Source: Candidatus Avelusimicrobium alvi (GTDB lineage: Bacteria > Elusimicrobiota > Elusimicrobia > Elusimicrobiales > Elusimicrobiaceae). From it: a stretch of DNA of 6,291 nucleotides. The first letter of the stretch is position 1; each line of letters starts with the position of its first letter. The notes under the pieces were generated by a model, which ran no database searches, had not been told where the DNA came from, and saw only the letters and a program-made list of their open reading frames with translations. A program made the translations under genes and the position numbers. Positions 1-5,358 of the stretch are shown here, in pieces. Location: NCBI GenBank assembly GCA_002329395.1, contig DCTQ01000088.1, forward strand, positions 13,309 through 19,599, in the 5' to 3' direction.

Positions 1-1428
1 GAGGTACGTCGTTAAGTGGTGGGGGCTTAAATCGGCCACGCAGTTGCGCAGCACCTGCTTAAACCAAACCAGTTTTAATAAAAGCGCGCGTTCCTGCGGC
101 GCGAGCGGCGTGGTGATGCCGTTATATTCGGTGATGCCTTTTTCGGCGGCCGCTTTAAAAATGGAATGGATGCGCGCATGTACGTATTGCACGTAAAAAA
201 CGGGGTTTTCGTTGGTGCGTTTTTTGGCCAGGTCCATATCAAAGAGCATATGGGCGTTGGGGGTGCGGCTGGCAAAGAAGAAGCGGCAGACGTCCGTGCC
301 CACTTCGTCCATCAGTTCGCGCAGCGTAATAAAACGGCCCGCGCGTTTGGACATTTTTACCTGTTCGCCGTGTTCCGTCAGGTGCACCAGCTGGTGAATA
401 ATCGGCACGAAAGAATTTTCTTCGCGGCCCAGCGCGTGTACGGCGGCTTTCATACGCGGTACGTAACCGTGGTGGTCCGCACCCAGGATGTCAATCAGCG
501 TATCGTAGCCGCGGTCGTATTTATTTTTATGGTAGGAAATGTCGGCCAAAAAGTAGGTCGGGCGGCCGTCTTTGCGCACGAGTACGCGGTCTTTATCGTC
601 CTGCGCTTCGGCGTCTTTGGTGGAACCGAACCAGACGGCTCCTTCTTTTTCGTAGGTAAAGCCTTTCTCGCCCAGCGCTTCCAGCGCTTTTTGCGGGGCC
701 TGTTCTTTGTGCAGGTCCGATTCGCGGAACCAGCGGGTAAAGTCTACATGAAAGTCTTTCATGTCCTGCTGCTGGGTTTTAATCAGTTCTTCCATCGCCC
801 AGCGGCCGTAGTCTTCTTCTTTCAGGTCCGCCGGCATGCGTTTGGCCAAATCAATCAGGTAAGAGCCGTGATAACCGTTTTCCGGCGGCTCTTTGCCTTC
901 TTTTCTGGCTTTGACGGATACGGCCAGCAGTTCGGCCTGGTTGCCCGCGTCGTTGACGTAGTATTCGCTGTCGCACGAATAGCCCAGCGCGCGGTGTATT
1001 TTTACCAGGCTGTCGCCCAGGCTGGCGCCTCTGCCGCTGGCCACGTGCAGCGGGCCGGTGGGGTTGGCGGAAACGAATTCAATTAAAATATTGTGTTTGG
1101 CGCTTTCGGCGTCGCGGTCTTTGATGCGGCGGTCCGAAGCGGTGGTGATGACGAAATTGTCTTCCAGCTTTAAATTGATAAACCCGGGCGGCAGGGCCGA
1201 CGCGTCGGCCACGGCGGTCATCTCGCGCAGCACTTTGCAGGCTTCTTTGGCGATTTCCAGCGGGTTCTTGCGCATTTTTTTGGCGGCGGCCATGGCCCAC
1301 ACCAGCGAAATATCCGCCCCGGTATGGGCGGGCGCGGCGGAAAATTCCACTTCCGGCAATTCAAAACCTTTGAAGTAGTCCGCGTTGGAGAGTTTTAAAG
1401 TAATGTCTTGTTTCAGTTTTTCTAGCAT
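1..1428 (-). CDS. argS: Arginyl-tRNA synthetase (ArgRS), C-terminus cut by window edge
   Basis: Class I aminoacyl-tRNA synthetase that charges tRNA-Arg with arginine in the cytoplasm. The 476 codons visible run from an ATG to the left edge without a stop. Residues 1-100 resemble the ArgRS N-terminal additional domain. The catalytic core begins with IEFVSANPTGPLHV (about 116-129), followed by the HIGH-equivalent HVASGRG at 128-134. YYVNDAGNQ (157-164), DILGADHHGYVPRMKAA (313-329) and a clear KMSKRAG (358-364) are also present. The DALR anticodon-binding domain starts near FYVQYVHARIHSIF (411-424), and its remainder lies outside the window. The second His of HIGH is Ser (S131) and the following-position Gly is Ala, which is unusual. 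The start is six bases after the rsfS stop, with no recognisable Shine-Dalgarno sequence, so translation is probably coupled to rsfS. Family identity is secure. A long plus-strand open frame at 166-1086 is only a shadow of this gene. Confidence 0.97.
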   Translation of the reverse strand, partial: MLEKLKQDITLKLSNADYFKGFELPEVEFSAAPAHTGADISLVWAMAAAKKMRKNPLEIAKEACKVLREMTAVADASALPPGFINLKLEDNFVITTASDRRIKDRDAESAKHNILIEFVSANPTGPLHVASGRGASLGDSLVKIHRALGYSCDSEYYVNDAGNQAELLAVSVKARKEGKEPPENGYHGSYLIDLAKRMPADLKEEDYGRWAMEELIKTQQQDMKDFHVDFTRWFRESDLHKEQAPQKALEALGEKGFTYEKEGAVWFGSTKDAEAQDDKDRVLVRKDGRPTYFLADISYHKNKYDRGYDTLIDILGADHHGYVPRMKAAVHALGREENSFVPIIHQLVHLTEHGEQVKMSKRAGRFITLRELMDEVGTDVCRFFFASRTPNAHMLFDMDLAKKRTNENPVFYVQYVHARIHSIFKAAAEKGITEYNGITTPLAPQERALLLKLVWFKQVLRNCVADLSPHHLTTYL

Positions 1429-1434
1429 GTTGGG

Positions 1435-2022
1435 TTATTTTTTCTTAGCGGTTTTCTTCGCCGCGGCGGATTTTTTGGCGGCTGTTTTTTTAGGCGCCGC
1501 TTTTTTGGCGGCGGCTTTGGCTTTCGGAGCCGCTTTTTTTACCGCAGTTTTCTTGACGGCCTTTTTAACGGCGGTCTTTTTGGCCGCCGCTTTTTTGGGA
1601 GCCGTTTTCTTGGCGGCGGTTTTGGCCTTGGCAGCCGGCTTTTTGGCCGCGGGTTTCTTTTTTACCGCTTTTTTGACGGGTTCTTTGTAGTTGATTTCTT
1701 TGCCGAAGCTGAAAATTTTGTCCAGCGCGTAAAAATCGCGCGCTTCCTGGGTCATAACGTGGGCGAGGAAACCGCCGTAGTCGCTCACGCGCCAAAGGTT
1801 GCTGTCGCCCCCGTCGCGGTTTAATTTATAGTAGCCTTGTTCTTTGAGCTTTTTGCTGATTTCTTCTTCCACGGCGTCCAGATGCGGCTTGGAGGTGGCG
1901 GTGGCGATTAAAATATAGTCGCACAGGGAGGAAAGGCCGCCCAGGTCAAGCACTTTGATGTTTTCGGCTTTCTTTTCATCCGCAAGTCTTGCGGCCAGGC
2001 ATACGAGTTCTTTGGTATTCAT
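1435..2022 (-). CDS. rsfS: Ribosome silencing factor RsfS with long Lys/Ala-rich C-terminal tail
   Basis: RsfS (YbeB/Iojap family, DUF143) binds ribosomal protein uL14 and blocks joining of the 30S and 50S subunits, lowering translation in stationary phase or starvation (established for the family). Residues 1-110 form the whole usual domain: DYILIATATSKPHLDAVEEE (35-54) matches the family's DYFVIATGTS-type motif, and LWRVSDYGGFLAHVMTQEAR (76-95) followed by FYALDKIF matches the conserved W-x-x-x-D-Y-G...VH...R-x-FY-x-L-(D/E) block. The normal protein ends near there, at about 105-120 residues. This one continues to 195 with a tail (117-195) made only of K, A, P, T, V and S, with 34 lysines and no acidic or aromatic residue. 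The ATG is supported by a strong AGAGGTGG site. The gene lies after nadD-yqeK and before argS, its common neighbourhood. The tail may bind RNA or DNA; this is inference. Confidence 0.93.
   Translation of the reverse strand: MNTKELVCLAARLADEKKAENIKVLDLGGLSSLCDYILIATATSKPHLDAVEEEISKKLKEQGYYKLNRDGGDSNLWRVSDYGGFLAHVMTQEARDFYALDKIFSFGKEINYKEPVKKAVKKKPAAKKPAAKAKTAAKKTAPKKAAAKKTAVKKAVKKTAVKKAAPKAKAAAKKAAPKKTAAKKSAAAKKTAKKK
1438..1674 (-). repeat. Degenerate 15-nt coding repeat (KKxAA-type) forming the RsfS tail
   Basis: This low-complexity stretch encodes residues 117-195 of RsfS. On the coding strand, paired lysine codons recur about every five codons, in units such as KKTAP, KKAAA, KKTAV, KKAAP and KKTAA. 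The units differ in sequence and in codon choice, so this is a diverged internal repeat rather than a perfect tandem array. Such tracts usually grow and shrink by replication slippage or unequal exchange, so length could vary between strains (inference). The same composition is typical of histone H1-like bacterial tails. Confidence 0.85.
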
Positions 2023-2087
2023 AAACCACCTCTGTATAAAACGGTATAAACGACAATAAAATTAGTCTAGCATTTTTTGGGCGCAGT
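2023..2087 (-). promoter_or_regulatory. A/T-rich gap upstream of rsfS, possible promoter
   Basis: This is the only gap above 10 nt in the window. On the coding strand it contains two copies of TTTATAC spaced 10 bases apart (2044-2050 and 2034-2040), either of which could act as a weak -10 element. A TAGACT lies 15 bases upstream of the first TATACC and matches the -35 consensus at four of six positions. No hairpin followed by a T run is present, so I see no terminator for the upstream genes. The promoter call is weak; readthrough from upstream is equally possible. Confidence 0.3.
2026..2033 (-). promoter_or_regulatory. Strong ribosome binding site of rsfS
   Basis: The coding strand reads AGAGGTGG, then TTT and the ATG at 2022. 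AGAGG ends six bases before the start codon, an ideal spacing. It is among the best Shine-Dalgarno sequences in the window and fixes the start of RsfS at MNTKELV. Confidence 0.8.
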
Positions 2088-2969
2088 CTAAAGCGGCATC
2101 TGGAAATCTTTGCCCAGGATGATGCGCGTATCGCAAATGGCGTTGGCGTTGGTTTCCGATTTGATTTCGCTGTTTACCCCGATGGCGCGGCTTAATTGTT
2201 TTACCTGCACCAGCCGGCCGCTGTAATCCACAATGGCCGATTCTTCCTGCAGGGTGGGGTAGTTGTCGTACTGCAGTACGTCCACGCGCAGCAGGCCTTT
2301 TTCGTTCTGTTCGCGCAGGTACTGCGTCAGCGCGAGCGCCAGGCCCCGTTTGCCCGAAGCGTTTAAAATTTCCACTACGATGGGCCGGTCTTTCACCGCC
2401 AGGGGCGCCATGTCTTCCACCTGCGCCGCGGGCTGCGCGGTCGGCGTTTTGGTTTTGCGTCCGCGTTTGGCGGGCGGGAGCTTGACGGCAAAGTCGGCCG
2501 CTTCAATTTGGGAAAGCTCCAGCGACAAAAGTAAAAATTCGGCCGGGGTCAGGTTGGTGCGGCGGTCGTGCCAGGCGGCCAGGTAAGTCCACGCCGCGCG
2601 GGCGGCCAAAAGCGGGTTATAGCGCCAGGCGGCCAGCGCGTGTTTGAACTCTTCCCAAAATTCTTCCCGGTTGGATTGCTTGGGGATGAAAAAGCGCGCG
2701 CTGTGGTCCGGCAGGCATTTTTCGCGGGTTTTGGGGTTGCATTTATCGGAGCCGACGGAAACGATGGCTTTTTGGGTGGACGGATTATACGAAAACAGCA
2801 TGGCCGGCGACGTCAGCACCGCCACGCGCACGCTGCGGTTTTCTTTGCGGGCCAGCATCTGCGCCGTCTGGGACGAAAACTGCGCCGCGGCCGCCAGTAA
2901 AATGACGGCCATCATCAGCCACAGCAGGCAGCGTTCTATTATTTTTCTTGTTTTATAAGATGGTTCCAT
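2088..2969 (-). CDS. Membrane-anchored LytR_C domain protein
   Basis: The 293-residue protein starts with a short basic segment (KTRK, 6-9) followed by one hydrophobic helix (about 13-30), suggesting a signal anchor with the rest outside the cytoplasmic membrane. Residues 48-165 are of unclear fold. Their start, with VAVLTSPAMLFSYNP and KAIVSVGS, faintly resembles the first strands of an LCP domain, but the conserved Arg/Asp residues of LCP phosphotransferases are not apparent. A basic, Pro/Ala-rich linker (about 165-185) leads to a LytR_C-type domain at 197-288, recognised by IVVEILNASGKRGLALAL, Y237, a variable middle and the ending RIILGKDF. LytR_C domains occur with LCP wall-polymer ligases or alone; their function is unknown. 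C77 and C85 could form a disulfide. The start overlaps the end of nadD-yqeK by 31 nt; GGGGA lies seven bases upstream. A LytR_C gene between yqeK and rsfS is a familiar arrangement. Confidence 0.75.
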   Translation of the reverse strand: MEPSYKTRKIIERCLLWLMMAVILLAAAAQFSSQTAQMLARKENRSVRVAVLTSPAMLFSYNPSTQKAIVSVGSDKCNPKTREKCLPDHSARFFIPKQSNREEFWEEFKHALAAWRYNPLLAARAAWTYLAAWHDRRTNLTPAEFLLLSLELSQIEAADFAVKLPPAKRGRKTKTPTAQPAAQVEDMAPLAVKDRPIVVEILNASGKRGLALALTQYLREQNEKGLLRVDVLQYDNYPTLQEESAIVDYSGRLVQVKQLSRAIGVNSEIKSETNANAICDTRIILGKDFQMPL

Positions 2970-4069
2970 AAATCAATCCCCAGCGGGCAAAGCCATTTTT
3001 GCGAGTCAATGGTAAACAAGAGCTTGCGGTTGGCGGCGTAGAGGAGCGCCTTGTCCAGGTCCTGCAGGGCCAGGTTGCGGATGACGAAAGCATCCTTATA
3101 TTTACGGTCCTTGGAGGAAATATCGGCCACGAACAGGATTTTGGACAGCGTGCTCATTTGCAGGCTTCCCAGCGTATGTTCGGCGATGGCTTTTAGTACG
3201 TCTTTGTCGCGCACGTCAAACAGGTGCTGCGCAATCCAGGCCGAAGCGTAGCTGTGCAGCAGGCTGGGTTCCAGGCGGCAGATATCTTCAAAAAACGGCA
3301 CCTTGATTTTATGTTCTTTGCAAAAGCGGATGAGTTCCGGGCCGGAAAAGCCTTTGCCCGCGTCGTGCAGAATGCCGGCTTTGACGGCGGATTCCACGTT
3401 TACGTCGTAAATATCGCTAAGAGCGGCCGCCATTTCCGCCACGTTTTTGGAGTGCAGGTAGCGGTTGGTTTTTAAATGGGCTTTCAGCCAGTCGTGCACC
3501 GCCAGGCCGTAGAGCTTGTTCTGCCGGATGGTGGGCGCGATTTGGGGCGGCACGGTGTCGGGCACGTCCCCGCACGCCAGGATGTGCGCGCGCACGCGGC
3601 TGGAAGAAAGCTTGGGGAAGAACCCGGGCAGAAACAGGTGTTTAAACGCGGCGGGGTTTTCGTTATAGCCTTTGCGTTTGCCGGCCACTACGACGGCATT
3701 GTTAAAAATATAATGGGGGTTCTTCCAGTTGTGCAAATCGTTTAAGCAGTCCGTACCCACCAGAAGGTAAATTTCCGGGTTGTCGTAACGTTTTTTTAAA
3801 TACTTCACGAGCTCGTAGGTATAGGTTTTGCCGCCTCGCTTGAGTTCGTAATCGTCAAACACGATTTTTTTGCCGCAGGAGGCAAAGGCCTGCTTGAGCA
3901 TTTTCATACGCAGGCGGAACGGCGTGGGGGATTTGGCTTTAAAAGGGGAATGGTAGGCCGGCACAATATGCGCCACATCCGGCGCGATGACTTTCATCGC
4001 GCGGCGGAACAGGGAAACGTGGCCTTTGTGGACGGGATCAAAACTGCCGCCGAAAACGAGTACTTTCAT
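2939..4069 (-). CDS. nadD: Bifunctional nicotinate-nucleotide adenylyltransferase / YqeK-like HD phosphohydrolase
   Basis: This 376-residue cytoplasmic protein joins two enzymes. Residues 1-190 are NadD, which makes deamido-NAD from nicotinate mononucleotide and ATP. They carry the nucleotidyltransferase signature GGSFDPVHKGH (7-17), the VPAYHSPFK loop (36-44), KTYTYEL (81-87), LLVGTDCLNDLHNWK (102-116) and SSSRVR (155-160), the counterpart of the ISSTxIR motif. Residues 200-376 are an HD-domain protein of the YqeK family: H206, H235-D236 in GILHDAGKG, H272, H298 in EHTLG and D316 in KILFVADISSKDR provide the expected metal ligands. YqeK of Bacillus subtilis is a symmetrical Ap4A hydrolase, so the same activity is likely here. 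In many bacteria nadD and yqeK are adjacent separate genes; here there is one open frame with no stop. Translation starts after a good GAGGTG site. All key residues are present, so both halves should be active. Confidence 0.95.
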   Translation of the reverse strand: MKVLVFGGSFDPVHKGHVSLFRRAMKVIAPDVAHIVPAYHSPFKAKSPTPFRLRMKMLKQAFASCGKKIVFDDYELKRGGKTYTYELVKYLKKRYDNPEIYLLVGTDCLNDLHNWKNPHYIFNNAVVVAGKRKGYNENPAAFKHLFLPGFFPKLSSSRVRAHILACGDVPDTVPPQIAPTIRQNKLYGLAVHDWLKAHLKTNRYLHSKNVAEMAAALSDIYDVNVESAVKAGILHDAGKGFSGPELIRFCKEHKIKVPFFEDICRLEPSLLHSYASAWIAQHLFDVRDKDVLKAIAEHTLGSLQMSTLSKILFVADISSKDRKYKDAFVIRNLALQDLDKALLYAANRKLLFTIDSQKWLCPLGIDLWNHLIKQEK

Positions 4070-4071
4070 AA

Positions 4072-4077
4072 CACCTC
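4072..4077 (-). promoter_or_regulatory. Ribosome binding site of nadD-yqeK
   Basis: The coding strand reads GAGGTG just after the TAA of the upstream FAD gene, with GAGG ending four bases before the ATG at 4069. It confirms MKVLVFGGSFDP as the N-terminus, which also matches the normal NadD start. Confidence 0.7.
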
Positions 4078-4078
4078 A

Positions 4079-4106
4079 ATTATACAAGTTTTTCTGCCGT
4101 TTCCAA
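4079..4106 (-). promoter_or_regulatory. Promoter-like sequence at the nadD start (TTGGAA-16-TATAAT)
   Basis: On the coding strand a perfect TATAAT (4079-4084) lies 16 bases after TTGGAA (4101-4106), inside the end of the FAD gene and overlapping its stop codon. A transcript starting about seven bases after TATAAT would have only 2-4 bases before the ATG and would lose the ribosome binding site. It could be a near-leaderless promoter, but a chance match is more likely. Confidence 0.2.
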
Positions 4107-5357
4107 GCCCTGCAGGAGGGAGGACTCCATAAAAGAGTATTCCCAGCGGCCGTAACGTCCCGCGCAGAGGCATCCGCGCCCGGCCAACGCCCCGAGGGCT
4201 TGGCGCACGGCGCGTGAGCGGCGCTTATCGTAAACGGCGTAGGCGTAGGGCAAGGTCTGCCAGAAGGAAAACAGAACTTCGTCGTATTTACTTATTATAC
4301 CTTTTTGGACGAGCGCCTTCCAAATGCGCTTTTCCGCCGCCTTGGTGCGGGGCGTGTCCCCCGGCAGTTCTATATAAAAGGACGAAGTGTTTTTGGGCGC
4401 GTTATGGGGTGAAAACGAACTTTGCAGCCCCACGCGGTAGAACGGGTCCTGTTCGTCCGGGCAGTAAATCCAGCTGAAAGGCTTGTCCGGGCCGCCCTTG
4501 ACGGCCAAATTATATACCGCCACGGACGTGTGGACGAGTTTATCCGCCAGTTTTTTAAGGGCCGCTTCGCCCTCCAGCAGGCGCAGAAATTCGGGCAGCG
4601 GCAGGGTGTTGACCAATCGGTCAAACGACACGGTTTCGCCGCCCACAACGGCGGTTTTCTTTTTTAAATTCACGCGGGTAACCGGCGCACTCAGGCGCAG
4701 GTTTTTAACGCGCTCAGCCAGCGCGTTTACGAGCGCGCCGCAGCCGCCCGTTTTAGGATAGTAAAAATAGGAGTTGTACCCATAGGCTTTTTTAGCGGGT
4801 TTGCGCGCGCTTTTTATAATTTCCTGCGGGGCGGGCAGGGGGACGAACGGGCCGCACCAGTCGCACGTGAGTTCTTTGGGCGCGCGGCCCCAGAGCTTGG
4901 TGTTGTACGGGCGCATAAACTGTTCGTAAACGCCCGGGCCAAAGGCGTTCAAACACCATTCTTCAAAATTTTTAGGTTCTTTTTTAGGCCGCGCGGCGGC
5001 TTGCAGCAGGCCGTCCACACAGGCTTGCCGCCGTGCCGGCGGCAGGGCGAACAAATTGGCCTGGAACGGGAAAGGCACGCGGGCCGCGCCCGTGTAAATC
5101 CACGCTTCTCTTTTGATGCGCGCCAAATTGGTTTTAAGCAGTTTTTTAACGAGTTTTTTGCCGTAAGGCGTATGCAGGTGCAGGAGGTGGCCGCTGTAAT
5201 CAAACGTAAAACCGCTGACGGTTCGGCTGGCGCACAGGCCGCCGGGCGCGGCTTCGCACTCCGTTACGAGGTAATCCGTATGCCCGAGCTGTTCCAGGTG
5301 ATAGGCGGTGCTAAGCCCCGTCAGGCCGCCGCCCAGAATAAGGGTTTTTACGTGCAT
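4080..5357 (-). CDS. FAD-dependent amine oxidase / protoporphyrinogen-oxidase-like oxidoreductase
   Basis: The 425-residue protein begins with a Rossmann FAD-binding fold: LGGGLTGLS (8-16, GxGxxG) and an acidic residue at E33 for the adenosine ribose, then APGGLCAS (37-44), the second conserved glycine motif. FMRPYNTKLWGRAP (147-160) and the following W167...FVPLPAP block are typical of a HemY/UDP-galactopyranose-mutase-like branch often found with cell-surface polysaccharide genes. The C-terminal FAD motif is CAGRYGRWEYSFMESSLLQG (398-417). No signal peptide or membrane helix is visible. The gene starts one base after the stop of the sugar-phosphate transferase, so the two are probably translated together, and the context suggests a role in glycan or lipid-linked sugar synthesis. 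The substrate cannot be told from sequence. True heme synthesis (HemG/HemY) is less likely because no heme gene is nearby. Confidence 0.85.
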   Translation of the reverse strand: MHVKTLILGGGLTGLSTAYHLEQLGHTDYLVTECEAAPGGLCASRTVSGFTFDYSGHLLHLHTPYGKKLVKKLLKTNLARIKREAWIYTGAARVPFPFQANLFALPPARRQACVDGLLQAAARPKKEPKNFEEWCLNAFGPGVYEQFMRPYNTKLWGRAPKELTCDWCGPFVPLPAPQEIIKSARKPAKKAYGYNSYFYYPKTGGCGALVNALAERVKNLRLSAPVTRVNLKKKTAVVGGETVSFDRLVNTLPLPEFLRLLEGEAALKKLADKLVHTSVAVYNLAVKGGPDKPFSWIYCPDEQDPFYRVGLQSSFSPHNAPKNTSSFYIELPGDTPRTKAAEKRIWKALVQKGIISKYDEVLFSFWQTLPYAYAVYDKRRSRAVRQALGALAGRGCLCAGRYGRWEYSFMESSLLQGLETAEKLV

Positions 5358-5358
5358 A

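Noticed and set aside
166..1086. 306-codon open frame on the plus strand
   Set aside because: It lies wholly antisense to argS, its translation has no family motif and is rich in F, V, R and A as expected from the reverse of a GC-rich gene, and argS is certain.
1385..1690. Plus-strand frame encoding a very hydrophobic F/A/L-rich protein that looks like membrane helices
   Set aside because: It is the antisense of the Lys/Ala codons of the RsfS tail: AAA/AAG and GCC read backwards give F, L, A and G. No ribosome binding site or homology supports it.
2023..2087. Rho-independent terminator after the LytR_C gene
   Set aside because: The TAGACT repeats here are direct, not inverted, and the coding-strand A run (AAAAAA) is not a T run after a hairpin.
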